From Olsenella urininfantis (lineage in GTDB: Bacteria; Actinomycetota; Coriobacteriia; Coriobacteriales; Atopobiaceae): a stretch of 64,000 bases of DNA. Both the position numbers and the translations under genes were made by a program. The notes under the pieces are model-generated. The model did not search any database. It saw only the letters and a list, made by a program, of their open reading frames with translations, and was not told the origin of the DNA. Position 1 is the first letter of the stretch, and every line of letters starts with the position of its first letter. The stretch covers positions 501,551-565,550 of the forward strand of contig NZ_LT732540.1 of NCBI RefSeq assembly GCF_900155635.1, written 5' to 3'. This document shows positions 42,987 through 52,186 of this stretch, piece by piece.

Positions 42987-44473
42987 CCCAGGTCGAGCTC
43001 GTCCACCAGCTGGGCAAGGTCCTCTCCACGCTCATGGAGCATGAGGCGCGTGCTCTGGCGGACGAACTCCGCGCTTCCGTGGCGGGTGAGCACGCGCATG
43101 AGAGAGGGGTCCACGCTGAGGTGCGTCATGAACAGCAGCAGCTCCTGCCCTCCCGAGAGGCACTCGTCCGCGAAGCCCAGGGCGCAGTCCAGCTTTGCGG
43201 CGAGAGCCTCCTCCCGGAGGTCCTCGGCACGGAGGAGCTCATCCAGGTGACCCTTGGCATCAAAGCCCCCCGCCCGCCCGCCTGCCGCGGCTCGTGCGGC
43301 CTGCGCGCGCAGCCGCTCGGCCGCCTCCGCCCTGAGTGCCAGCATGAGCTGGCGCCTTGCGCCGCAGGCAGAGCCCGAGCGGGCGCGCTCGAGCTCTGCC
43401 TGGCAGCCTTGGGCAAGCTCCTCCAGGAGGGGGAGTGGCTCGCCCTCCGCCTCGGGAAGGTCCTCCCGCAGGCGCGTGAGCGCCTCCCGCTCCGCGTCCG
43501 CCTCGTGCGCCCCTGACAGCAGGGCCTCGAGCAACAGGTTCACCAGGGCGAGCCTCTCGTCGAAGCGCGCCTCACGGGCGCGTCGCGCGATCTCTGGGCC
43601 TGCCGCGCCCGCCAGGATCTGGTCAACCTTGTAGTCGTCCTGGTAGCGCTCGAAGAGCTCCAGGTAGAGCGAGAAGTCCTCGGCCACCTCCTTGTCCTGC
43701 AGGTACTGGGAGACGAGCTCCATCCCCGCCCCAAGCCCCTCGTGGCGGTAGGCTACGAGCATGCGCGAGAGGTCCTCCCATCCGCGGGCGGTCACCAGGC
43801 GTGGGCCCGTCACCGACGCGCGAACCCTGTAGAAGTTCTTGGGCTTGTTGGCGAGGTAGCTGGTGATGGCGGGATGCACGCCGTGGCTCACGGCGTAGTC
43901 CATCCACACGTCCAGGTCAGGCTCAACGTCGATGCGTTTCATGCGGTCCATCATGGCGGGGTCGAAGTCGCGGGCCGCGCGGTTGTACTCGGGCGGGTTG
44001 CCGGCGCAGACGATCGCCCAGCCATGGGGAAGGGCGTGCTCGCCAAAGGTCTTGTACTGCAGGAACTGCAGCATGGCGGGCATGAGGGTCTCCGAGGCGC
44101 AGTTGATCTCGTCCAGGAAGAGGATGCCCTCCCGCACCCCCGAGGCCTCTATGGCGTCGTAGGTGGCGGCGATGATCTCGCTCATGGTGTAGCGGCTCAC
44201 GCGCCAGCTCCTGCCGCCGAACTCAGCCTCGGAGATGTAGGGCAGGCCCAGGGCGCTCTGCCTGGTGTGGTGGGTGATGGAGTACGAGACGAAGTTGACG
44301 CCCAGCTCCTCCGCCACCTGGCTCACGATGGCCGTCTTGCCGATGCCCGGCGGGCCCATCATGATGATGGGGCGCTGCATGCGCTCGGGAACCAGGTAGA
44401 GGCCGTGCTCGTCCGTTGCCAGATAGGCGCGGACGGCACCTGTGACCTGCTCTATTGCCGATTTGATGTTCAT
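42983..44473 (-). CDS. MoxR-type AAA+ ATPase of a VWA-protein pair
   Basis: AGGAGG six bases ahead selects ATG 44473 and gives 496 residues; an 11-residue extension is rejected. The AAA+ core has Walker A GPPGIGKTA, Walker B GILFLDEINCA, sensor 1 AIVCAGNPPEYN and an arginine region MMDRMKRIDV. The C-terminal 250 residues are helical and specific to this subgroup. MoxR ATPases act as chaperones for assembly or metal loading, together with a VWA-domain partner; here that partner is the immediately upstream gene (10-base gap). The target of the pair is unknown. Confidence 0.85.
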   Translation of the reverse strand: MNIKSAIEQVTGAVRAYLATDEHGLYLVPERMQRPIIMMGPPGIGKTAIVSQVAEELGVNFVSYSITHHTRQSALGLPYISEAEFGGRSWRVSRYTMSEIIAATYDAIEASGVREGILFLDEINCASETLMPAMLQFLQYKTFGEHALPHGWAIVCAGNPPEYNRAARDFDPAMMDRMKRIDVEPDLDVWMDYAVSHGVHPAITSYLANKPKNFYRVRASVTGPRLVTARGWEDLSRMLVAYRHEGLGAGMELVSQYLQDKEVAEDFSLYLELFERYQDDYKVDQILAGAAGPEIARRAREARFDERLALVNLLLEALLSGAHEADAEREALTRLREDLPEAEGEPLPLLEELAQGCQAELERARSGSACGARRQLMLALRAEAAERLRAQAARAAAGGRAGGFDAKGHLDELLRAEDLREEALAAKLDCALGFADECLSGGQELLLFMTHLSVDPSLMRVLTRHGSAEFVRQSTRLMLHERGEDLAQLVDELDLG

Positions 44474-44483
44474 CAGGATCCTC

Positions 44484-47234
44484 CTAGTAGACCGACATTG
44501 ACTCAAACTCGCCGGGATGAAGGGTTATCTGCAGCGCCCATGCCGGCACCAGCTCGGGACGGTGGTCCTCGTCGTAGAAGACGAAGGTGGTCTTGTAGGG
44601 CGGCACGCGCTCGGGATAGACACCCCAGCCGTCCGTGAAGTAGATGAGGCCCGAGAGGTCGTCGAACTCGCCCTTGGCCAGCAACTCGTCCACGTAGCGA
44701 AAGGCGGGGCGGAAGTCCGTGCCTCCCATGCCATAGAGCTTGATGTTGCGCCTCCAGCGGTCCAGCTCCGAGAGCGAGCTGATCTTGGTGTCGCTCTGCA
44801 CGCGCATGTCCGCCTGGATGATGTGGATGTTGACCCTCTCGAAGAAGCTCGCCTCGCTGGTGAGCACGTCGAAGGTGGCGTCTATGAACTGCTGCACCAC
44901 CGTGTTGGTGACCGAGCTCGACGTGTCGATGACCAGCGCGAAGTCGCGTATGCGCCTCTCGTCGCGATATTCCAGGGGCTCGATGAGCGGCATGTCCCCG
45001 TAGAGCCTGAGCCCGTAGCTGTAGAAGACGTAGTCGAACTCGTCGTCCGAGAGGCGCATCTCCTCGCTGCGCACGGCAAACTGGCGCAGGAACTCACGGT
45101 AGTCCACTCGCTCGTGGCTGCTCACCTCGAGCTCGCGCATGAGCGAGCCCAGGCGCTCGCCGCGCGCCTTGGAGAGGGTCTCCAGGTCAACGCGCATGAG
45201 CTTGGCAGCTTGCTCCCAGCGCTTGCGGGTCTCGTCGAGCTGGGCGGGCAAGGGGGGAGAGGACCCTGCGGCGGGGTCGGGCGCTGCGGGAGCCTGGCTG
45301 CTCTTTGGCTCTTGCTCCGGCACCTGCCCCTGCCCCGCGCCGTCGTCATGGCCGCCGTCCGAGATGCCGTCCCGGTAGTCGCTGCCGTGAGCGCCGGATT
45401 GCGAGGAGTCCGCTCCTTGGCCTTGGCCGCCGGGCATCTCCTCGGAGGAGGGCTCGCCATCTGCGGGGGCGTCGTCCCTCTCGCCGCCCTTGCTGCCAAA
45501 CCAGCGCGCGTGGTCGTCCGAGAGGAACAGCTCAGACCAGCTTTCCCGCATGTTCTCGTATGCGCCCTTGCGCAGGTGGTGATAGATCTGCTCGGCCCCC
45601 ATGCCGGGATGGAAGTCGCGCGAGAGCTGGTCGCGCACCATGTCCATCCGCGCGGACCTCTCGTCGTCGCGGGGGGCAACCAGCTCCGCCACCAGCTCCT
45701 CGGCCACGATGTCGCAGGAGAGGCTCCATGCCTTGGGGTCAACCTGGCTTGTGACGAAGGGATGCAGCAGCAGGCAGTGCACCAGGAGGTGTGCTAGCTC
45801 CTGAGTGGGCGCCTTGTGGGTCGCCTTGTATCGGGCGAGAAGAGCCCCTGCGTTCACGTAGAGGCTCTGCCCGTCCGTGGAGAAGAGGGGCTCTGCCACC
45901 GCATGCGCGCCCGCGCCCGCCGCCGGGTCTTTCACAAGCACGGGCGAGAGAAGCGCGGCAGCGGGGGCAAGGAAGGGGTTCTGGCTGATGAGCTCGCCTT
46001 GGGCGAGCTCAAGCACGCGCAGGGCGAGCTGATCCCTGTTGCCTGCCGCCGGCGTGGATGGGAGGGCCGCTGCGGCCTTGGCCTGCTGCGCTGCGCCCGT
46101 GGCCGAAGCATCGATGGGCGTGTGCGGCTCCGCCTGAGCCTGGTGCGGCTTTCTTGGGCGCAGCCCCTGCTGAAGCTGGGCAAGCAGCCAGGCCGCAGCC
46201 TCGGCATGGCCCGCCTCGGACGCCGCCTCGATTGCGGGGGGCAGGTTGTCCCCCGTGAGCGTCTGCGGCCAGACGGAGATCGCCTTCAGGGAATCCATGA
46301 AGCCGTACTTGGCAAGCAGCTTGAGCAGGAGGCCGTTTGCCCCCTCGCCCACGGGGGAGAGGTGGGGAACCATGTCGTGAATCAGGTCCGCGTCATCTTG
46401 GAGCCAGCTCAGCGTTGCCATGCGGCCGAGGAACACCGCTGGCGCCTGCTCGCACACGAAGGCCACCACGCGACGGTCCGCCTTGGGGACCACCAGGTTG
46501 CCCAAGATGAGCTCCATGCTGGAGTCACCCATGCCCCTGGCGCGATGGAGCTCGAGCATGCGCCTTCCCAGTTCGAGGCAGGCGTCCGCGCAGGCACGGT
46601 CCTGCTCGCGCGGGTGGCGCAGGGCGTGCCAGGCCTTCACCACCGCGGCGCGGAAGAGGTCGTCGAACACCACGGGGTCGAAGAGCCCCTCCTCGGCCAG
46701 CCGTGCCACCAGCCTGCAGCTTGCCGCCACGTCGGTGCCTGGGGCCCAGGGCGCGCCCGCAAGCTGCTCCTTGCCGTTGAAGGGCTCGAAGACCTCCGTC
46801 GAGACGGTGGGGTCCATGTTGTTCACGAAGAGCGTGGGGCTTTCCCGCACCAGGTCGAAGCGGGTGAAGGCCCCCTCGTGGGGAAGAAGCGCGCGCAAGA
46901 CCTTGGGGCGGCGTACGCCTCCCAGGAGGTCTACACCCAGGGCGAGCAGGCGGCGGGCGTTGTCTTCCCTGGCGCAGCGCAGGGCCAGGGCCAGCGCCCA
47001 GCCCGTATAGGCGAAGTCCCCGCCAAAGCCGTCCCAGACCTGGCTCACCGCGTCTGGACCGCCCAGGCAGGCGGCGCGCTCGAGCAGGTCAACGACCTCT
47101 GCGGCAGTGACCTCGCCGCGCTTGGCACAGGACGCGAGACGGGCAAGGACGTCCGAGAGCCGTGGTGCGTCTTGGGAAGAGATGGCCCTCCGGGCCAGGA
47201 CGAGCAGTCGTTCTGCCTGAGTGCCTTCGGACAT
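44484..47234 (-). CDS. DUF2201-type metallopeptidase-like/VWA protein with a large N-terminal domain
   Basis: ATG 47234 (GAGAGGGGG ahead) gives 916 residues. The first 350 are helical repeats with an ankyrin-like feel (AIEAASEAGHAEAAAWLLAQ), followed by a low-complexity linker. The DUF2201 N-terminal domain has AHLLVHCLLLHPF, an H-x3-H metal-site-like motif without the usual HExxH glutamate. After a Gly/Ser/Pro-rich spacer (about 605-670) comes the VWA-like C-terminus with a full MIDAS: DTSSS, and T in GGTDFRPAF. It is the partner of the MoxR ATPase downstream. The ankyrin-like N-terminus is unusual, because typical DUF2201 proteins have about 400 residues. Confidence 0.8.
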   Translation of the reverse strand: MSEGTQAERLLVLARRAISSQDAPRLSDVLARLASCAKRGEVTAAEVVDLLERAACLGGPDAVSQVWDGFGGDFAYTGWALALALRCAREDNARRLLALGVDLLGGVRRPKVLRALLPHEGAFTRFDLVRESPTLFVNNMDPTVSTEVFEPFNGKEQLAGAPWAPGTDVAASCRLVARLAEEGLFDPVVFDDLFRAAVVKAWHALRHPREQDRACADACLELGRRMLELHRARGMGDSSMELILGNLVVPKADRRVVAFVCEQAPAVFLGRMATLSWLQDDADLIHDMVPHLSPVGEGANGLLLKLLAKYGFMDSLKAISVWPQTLTGDNLPPAIEAASEAGHAEAAAWLLAQLQQGLRPRKPHQAQAEPHTPIDASATGAAQQAKAAAALPSTPAAGNRDQLALRVLELAQGELISQNPFLAPAAALLSPVLVKDPAAGAGAHAVAEPLFSTDGQSLYVNAGALLARYKATHKAPTQELAHLLVHCLLLHPFVTSQVDPKAWSLSCDIVAEELVAELVAPRDDERSARMDMVRDQLSRDFHPGMGAEQIYHHLRKGAYENMRESWSELFLSDDHARWFGSKGGERDDAPADGEPSSEEMPGGQGQGADSSQSGAHGSDYRDGISDGGHDDGAGQGQVPEQEPKSSQAPAAPDPAAGSSPPLPAQLDETRKRWEQAAKLMRVDLETLSKARGERLGSLMRELEVSSHERVDYREFLRQFAVRSEEMRLSDDEFDYVFYSYGLRLYGDMPLIEPLEYRDERRIRDFALVIDTSSSVTNTVVQQFIDATFDVLTSEASFFERVNIHIIQADMRVQSDTKISSLSELDRWRRNIKLYGMGGTDFRPAFRYVDELLAKGEFDDLSGLIYFTDGWGVYPERVPPYKTTFVFYDEDHRPELVPAWALQITLHPGEFESMSVY

Positions 47235-47372
47235 GCCGTGCCCCCTCTCGCCTCTGCCTCTTGCGTTTCAACAGCAGAAATTATCCCATAAGGGTCGGGG
47301 TTTCATACCAGCGCCAAGATCTTGTCCGGCCAGGGTGTTAGACTCCGGCCGGGGCAACGGAAGGGGGCGTAC

Positions 47373-48122
47373 GTGCGAAGTGTTGTGCGGAAACGGGCGG
47401 TTGCGGTAGCGCTCTGCGCGAGCGTGCTGCTGCTTCTGCTCTCGGCGTGCGCGCCGGATGTTCTGGCTGGCCCCTTAGGCGCTGGGCGCCTGGGCGCGGG
47501 CGCCTCCTACTCCCTCTGGGATGAGTCCGAGAGCCCCAACTACCTGCGATTGGTGGGGGAGGCCAAGATCGAGGGCACGCTCGAGCCCGGGCAGGTGGAG
47601 TATGCGCCTCTCGACGGGCTTGGCCGTGCCGGCCGCGTGAGGGCGTGCATAGACAAGCCCATGATGGACGCGGGTCGCGCGCGGGAGCGCTTGCGCAACC
47701 TGCCCAATCCGTCCGGTTGGCCGCGGGGCAACGAGGAGGTTGCCATCGAGCTTCCTAGCGGACGGGTGTATCACGGATGGTTCTGGAACCGCTGTCACCT
47801 GCTGGCAAAGTCGTTGGGTGGAAGCGACGAGGCGGAGAACCTCGTCACGGGCACGCGCATGCTCAACGTGGGGGCCAACGACGGCCAGGGCGGCATGGAC
47901 ATGTTCGAGACGGCAATCCGCCGCTGGCTCGACGCGTATCCCCAGGTGAGCGTGCAGTACGTGGCAACGCCCCTGTACGAGGGAGACGAGCCGGTCTGCC
48001 GGTCGGTGATGGTGGACGTGCTCTCCTCGGACGGTGCCATCAACGAGCGTCTCGAGGTCTACAACTGCGCCAAGGGCTACCAGATCGACTACGCCACCTC
48101 TCGCTTCGCCCCTCTCTCATAA
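47373..48122 (+). CDS. Secreted DNA/RNA non-specific endonuclease (lipoprotein)
   Basis: GTG 47373 follows AAGGGGG and gives 249 residues. A positively charged start and hydrophobic run end in LLSAC, a lipobox, so the protein is probably lipid-anchored outside the cell. The nuclease core WNRCHLLAKSLGG, then NLVTGTRMLNVG and GMDMFE, fits the EndA/NUC_1-like beta-beta-alpha-metal nucleases of Gram-positives. The catalytic histidine lies in NRCH, the counterpart of DRGH or NRSH. Likely roles are nutrient DNA breakdown, biofilm turnover or DNA uptake; no competence genes are adjacent. Confidence 0.85.
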   Translation: MRSVVRKRAVAVALCASVLLLLLSACAPDVLAGPLGAGRLGAGASYSLWDESESPNYLRLVGEAKIEGTLEPGQVEYAPLDGLGRAGRVRACIDKPMMDAGRARERLRNLPNPSGWPRGNEEVAIELPSGRVYHGWFWNRCHLLAKSLGGSDEAENLVTGTRMLNVGANDGQGGMDMFETAIRRWLDAYPQVSVQYVATPLYEGDEPVCRSVMVDVLSSDGAINERLEVYNCAKGYQIDYATSRFAPLS

Positions 48123-48164
48123 TTCCCACGCCACCCCCCAGCCCAGCTGAAGACTGTAGGAAAT

Positions 48165-48193
48165 CCCCACAGGAAAAATTTTTTCCTGTGGGG
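48165..48193. terminator. Bidirectional terminator between nuclease and MFS genes
   Basis: CCCCACAGGAAAA and its inverted copy TTTTCCTGTGGGG form a perfect hairpin with A and T runs at its tip, so it can end transcription from both convergent genes. Confidence 0.85.
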
Positions 48194-48268
48194 CTCTGAA
48201 GGTTGCTGTGGCGAGAGGCGCCGGCGAGGTGGGCGAGAAGCCGCGTTGTGTCGGGCGCCGCGGTGGCG

Positions 48269-49501
48269 CTACCTCTCCTCGCCCTGCCTGTCGGGGACCT
48301 TGAGCATCATCACGAAGCCCACCACGAACAGGATGACGATGGAGAACACGCCCAGGCTGCCGTTGCCGGTGCTGGCAGTCATGGTGCCCACGATGAAGGT
48401 GCCCATGATGGCCGCGTACTTGCCGAAGATGTCGAAGAAGCCGAAGTACTCGTTGGCGTGCTCCTTGGGGCAGAGCTTTCCGAACTCGGAGCGCGAGAGC
48501 GCCTGGATCCCTCCCTGGAAGAGGCCCACCATGATGGCCAGGAACCAGAACTCGATGGCGCTGCGCAGGAAGAACGCGGCAAAGCAGGTGATGAAGGTGT
48601 AGCCGCCAATGCCCACCAGGAGCATGGTCTTGGTGCCCAGCTTGCGTCCCAGCTTGCCGTAGATGATGGCCGAGGGGAACGCCACGAACTGCGTCACCAG
48701 CAGCGCCAGCACCAGTTGCGCCCCCTCGATGCCCAGGTCGGAGCCATAGCTCGTGGAGAGCTTGATGATGGTGTGCACGCCGTCGATGTAGAAGAAGTAG
48801 GCAATGATGAAGTAGCGCATGGTGCGGTTCGCCCAGATGTCCTTGAGCGTCTTGCCAATGCCGCCCACGGCGCGCAAGAAGGCGTGGCTCTCGAGCGGCT
48901 TGAAGTGGGTCTGCTGTACGTCACGCAGCATGGGGACGGTGAAAAGCACCCACCAGGCGGCAGTCAGCGCGAAGGAGATCTGCATGGCGGTCTGGAGCGT
49001 GATCCCGATCCTGTCCTTGCCCAGCACCACCGCCAGGCAGAGGATGAACGGCACCACGCTTCCGATGTAGCCCCAGGCATAGCCCTGGCTGGAGACCTCG
49101 TCCATGCGCTCGTCGGTGGTTGCGTCAACCAGCAGCGCGTCGTAGAAGACGATCGACGAGTTCAGTGCAACGGACGAGAGCACGTACACCACAAGGAACG
49201 CGGTGGCGCTGGTGGGAAAGCCCATGGCAACGGTGGCGACAACGCCGGTGCCCACGGTGCCGATGATGAATTTCTTCTTCATTCCCTGCATGTCGGCAAT
49301 CGATCCCAGTATGGGCATGAGCAGTGCAATCACCAAAGACGCGATGGTCTCGGCGTAGCTCCAGGCAACCAGGGCCGGTCCGTCGGCGAGCGACTTGAAG
49401 TAGATGGGGATGACGCTTGTGGCCAGAAGCATCAGCGCCGAGTTGCCCACGTCATACATGATCCAGCTCTTCTCGGCCTTGGTCATACGCTGCTTTCCCA
49501 C
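48269..49501 (-). CDS. MFS transporter (UMF1/Atg22-like)
   Basis: GTG 49501 follows GGAGGGGG by five bases and gives about 410 residues. ATG 49483 is the alternative; the ATG at 49516 overlaps the ribosome site. About 12 membrane helices are present. The opening AEKSWIMYDVGNSALMLLAT and the segment LMPILGSIADMQGMKKKFII match the UMF1/Atg22-like MFS group, in which YDVGNS and the GxxAD-RxGxRK loop are conserved. The substrate is unknown; the vacuolar relatives export amino acids. It converges on the nuclease gene with a shared terminator. Confidence 0.85.
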   Translation of the reverse strand: MGKQRMTKAEKSWIMYDVGNSALMLLATSVIPIYFKSLADGPALVAWSYAETIASLVIALLMPILGSIADMQGMKKKFIIGTVGTGVVATVAMGFPTSATAFLVVYVLSSVALNSSIVFYDALLVDATTDERMDEVSSQGYAWGYIGSVVPFILCLAVVLGKDRIGITLQTAMQISFALTAAWWVLFTVPMLRDVQQTHFKPLESHAFLRAVGGIGKTLKDIWANRTMRYFIIAYFFYIDGVHTIIKLSTSYGSDLGIEGAQLVLALLVTQFVAFPSAIIYGKLGRKLGTKTMLLVGIGGYTFITCFAAFFLRSAIEFWFLAIMVGLFQGGIQALSRSEFGKLCPKEHANEYFGFFDIFGKYAAIMGTFIVGTMTASTGNGSLGVFSIVILFVVGFVMMLKVPDRQGEER

Positions 49502-49735
49502 GGTGTCCCCCTCCATAAGGCCTGCGTGACAGCGCACATTGTACGTGGACGGCAGCTCCTTTCGGACAGGAGCAAGACCCGTGACGGTGAGCGGCCCGCC
49601 TGGCCCGTATCCAATACCGGATGACGCGCATGCAGAGCTTGTGTCTGCCGCGTAAAGCCTCTTTTGCCACTTGCATCACGCGCGACAAAACTTGACCATG
49701 GAAGTCCCAGGCATCGCGTAAGAGGGAGGCCACAC

Positions 49736-50776
49736 ATGCCTGCGATCCTGACACACGAGTTCTTTGGCCGGGACGCCTTCGCGGACGTCGCGGCCCAGCT
49801 TGGCATGAACACGCCCGAGGAGAGGGACGCCTTCCTCCTGGGCAACCAGGGGCCGGACCCCCTCTTCTACCTCATCGCGGACCCTCGCGTGGCCGAGTCC
49901 AACCACGTTGGCAGCCTCATGCACCATGTGCGCCCGGCAAAGCTTCTGAGCTCGCTTCATGACGCGCTCAGTATGCTCTCGAACGCCGAGAGAAACGTGG
50001 GCAGGGCGTATGCGGCAGGCTTCCTCTGCCACTACCTGCTGGACAGCAGCGTGCACCCGTTGGTCTTCTCCACCGAGTACATGCTTTGTGACGCCGGGGT
50101 GAATGGCCTCGACCGCTCGGATGGAACGCCGGTGCATGCGGAGATAGAGCGCGACATAGACGAGATGGTCCTCTATCGCAAGCTGCACAGGACCGTCCGC
50201 AGCTTCAAGCCCTACAGCGAGGTGCTGCGCGCCTCCGACCAGACGCTTGCCGTCATCGACAAGCTCTACTTCTACATGAACCTCTGGACCTTCAGCCGCA
50301 CGCTGGACCTCGACTGCTACACCCGCGCCGTCAGGGCGTTCCGCCGCGTCCAGAGGCTGTTCTACACGCCCGCCAAGGGGAAGACCCTGGTTCTCTCGCC
50401 GTTGGAGCGCGCCCTTGCGCATCGCCGCTATTCCCTGTATGCGGCCATGTCGCATCGCAACCGAGCATCGGAGCACTCTGACTTCGCGAACGAGGAGCAC
50501 GCGGTCTGGGAAAACCCCTTCACGGGTGAGCCGAGCACCGAGAGCTTCTGGGACCTCTATGAGGAGGCGCTCTCGCGCGTGTTCGACGCCGAGCGCGCGT
50601 TCTTCTCTCCGGGGTTCGGCGAGCTCTCTGCCAAGCGGCTCACGGGCAACCTCAACTTCTCGGGCCAGCCCACAGACCCCGTCAGACTGGAAGAGCCGCC
50701 CGCGCCCGAGCCACGGGCCTGCGTCCCCACCCAGGACCCAGCCATGGCCCAGGCCATGCCTCCGGCAGGCGCATAG
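49736..50776 (+). CDS. Zinc-dependent phospholipase C family protein
   Basis: ATG 49736, with GAGGGAGG ahead, gives 346 residues. Landmarks of the zn-dep PLPC (phospholipase C/S1-P1-like) family are ILTHEFFGRDA, LLGNQGPDPLFYL, GSLMHHVRP and GFLCHYLLDSSVHPLV. The histidines and aspartates would bind zinc. It has no signal peptide, so it may act inside the cell despite the family name. The C-terminal 40 residues are Pro-rich. The vsr gene starts 7 bases after its stop, so the two are probably co-transcribed. Confidence 0.8.
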   Translation: MPAILTHEFFGRDAFADVAAQLGMNTPEERDAFLLGNQGPDPLFYLIADPRVAESNHVGSLMHHVRPAKLLSSLHDALSMLSNAERNVGRAYAAGFLCHYLLDSSVHPLVFSTEYMLCDAGVNGLDRSDGTPVHAEIERDIDEMVLYRKLHRTVRSFKPYSEVLRASDQTLAVIDKLYFYMNLWTFSRTLDLDCYTRAVRAFRRVQRLFYTPAKGKTLVLSPLERALAHRRYSLYAAMSHRNRASEHSDFANEEHAVWENPFTGEPSTESFWDLYEEALSRVFDAERAFFSPGFGELSAKRLTGNLNFSGQPTDPVRLEEPPAPEPRACVPTQDPAMAQAMPPAGA

Positions 50777-50783
50777 GGGCGGC

Positions 50784-51299
50784 GTGGAAGGGGTCAGCGC
50801 AGCCACGCGTCACGTGATGCAGGCCAACAAGAGCAAGAACACCAAGCCAGAGCTGCTTGTTCGCTCGGCTCTGAGGCAGGCGGGCCTTACAGGTTATCGC
50901 CTGCACTGGAAGAAGGCCCCGGGGAGGCCCGACATCTGCTACCCGGGGCGCAGGCTGGCCATCTTCGTGAACGGCTGCTACTGGCATCGCTGTCCCTACT
51001 GCAACCTTCCCCTCCCCAGGTCAAACGTCGAGTTCTGGCAGGCCAAGTTCCAGCGCAACCGCGCGCGCGACCGCCGCGACGTGGAGGGGCTCATCGCCAG
51101 CGGCTGGACCGTGGCGGTCATCTGGGAGTGCAGGCTCAAGGGAAGCGCGCTCGAGGCAAGCATGGAGGAGCTTGTCCGTCTGGTGAGGGGTTGCGCCAAG
51201 GACCAGACGGGCGGCCGCCTGGTCGAGATCGGCTCCACCGCCCCCTGGAGGCTGCGCGTCACACGCGAGCGCTACCATCGCCTGCGCGTGCCCCGCTGA
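50784..51299 (+). CDS. vsr: Very short patch repair (Vsr-type) endonuclease
   Basis: GTG 50784 (AGGGG ahead) gives 171 residues; GTG 50814 and ATG 50817 are alternatives. The Vsr signature is clear: VMQANKSKNTKPELLVR, HWKKAPGRPDICYPGRRLAI (catalytic aspartate), VNGCYWHRCPYC (zinc and catalytic histidine) and EFWQAKFQRNRARDRRDV. Vsr nicks next to T:G mismatches left by deaminated 5-methylcytosine. It usually accompanies a cytosine methyltransferase, but none is found in this window, so either the partner is elsewhere or the protein has another mismatch or nickase role. Confidence 0.88.
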   Translation: MEGVSAATRHVMQANKSKNTKPELLVRSALRQAGLTGYRLHWKKAPGRPDICYPGRRLAIFVNGCYWHRCPYCNLPLPRSNVEFWQAKFQRNRARDRRDVEGLIASGWTVAVIWECRLKGSALEASMEELVRLVRGCAKDQTGGRLVEIGSTAPWRLRVTRERYHRLRVPR

Positions 51300-51384
51300 T
51301 GTGGGGCCTGGGTGCTGGTAGGGTAGAGGGTAGACGTGGCGCCACGCATCGCCCGCATGGCGTCCTCTTGGAGAGGTAGGGACA

Positions 51385-52185
51385 ATGGCAAGCTACGCTT
51401 TCTCAGACGTGCACGGACACCTGGCCGCGCTCGATCGCTTGCTCGAGAGGGTCTCTCCCTCCTCGGCCGACCGCATCTACATGCTGGGCGACATGATCGA
51501 CCGCGGCCCTGACCCCGTGGGCGTCATGCAGCTCTGCCGCGGCCTCCCCAGGTCGGTGGTCCTCATGGGCAACCACGAGGACCTCATGCTCTCCTACCTG
51601 CGCGACCAGTCCGACCCTGTGGTGCGCCTCAACTGGGAGCGCAACGGCGGCACGAGCACGGCCGAGGGCCTGCGCGCGATGGACGACCTCAAGCGCATCG
51701 AGCTGCTCGACTGGATTGCGTCGCTTCCCAGCTACGCGCATGCCTTCGTGGGCGAGAGACCCTACATCCTGGTGCATGCCGGCATTGCCACGACGGGCCT
51801 CGCCCCTGCCGAGACCTGGACGGACGATGTCTTGGAGCAGCTGCTCGCCACCCAGCGCAGGGACGACCTCCTCTGGATCAGGGACGAGTTCTGGGGCCAG
51901 CCCACCCACCTCCTGAACGAGCGGGGAGAGGGGCCCGTGGTAGTTGCGGGGCATACCCCCAGCCTCTACCTGCCGGGCATGGCGGACCGCATGGGACGCA
52001 TGCCCCTCGGCGACGACGGCCGCTGTCGCATCGTGCGCGTCGGCGCCTGCGCTGCCACCTGCATGGTGGCGGACCGCTGGGACATCGACTCGGGCGCCGC
52101 GAGCGGTGCGGGCATGGGCCAGGTGAGCATGCTGCGCCTGGACGACGGGGCTGAGTTCTACGAGCCCGTTCGAGAGGGGGAGTAG
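51385..52185 (+). CDS. Metallophosphoesterase (PP2A-like serine/threonine phosphatase)
   Basis: This has 266 residues with GAGAGG ahead of ATG 51385. The calcineurin-like motifs are in order: FSDVHGHLAAL (D, H), LGDMIDRGPDP (GDxxDRG), LMGNHEDL (GNHE), and a late VVAGHTPS (GH). The residues bind two metals and hydrolyse phosphomonoesters. Bacterial relatives include bis(5'-nucleosyl)-tetraphosphatases (ApaH-like) and PrpA/PrpE phosphatases. It shares a tight operon with the glycosylase gene (one base between stop and start). Confidence 0.88.
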   Translation: MASYAFSDVHGHLAALDRLLERVSPSSADRIYMLGDMIDRGPDPVGVMQLCRGLPRSVVLMGNHEDLMLSYLRDQSDPVVRLNWERNGGTSTAEGLRAMDDLKRIELLDWIASLPSYAHAFVGERPYILVHAGIATTGLAPAETWTDDVLEQLLATQRRDDLLWIRDEFWGQPTHLLNERGEGPVVVAGHTPSLYLPGMADRMGRMPLGDDGRCRIVRVGACAATCMVADRWDIDSGAASGAGMGQVSMLRLDDGAEFYEPVREGE

Positions 52186-52186
52186 G

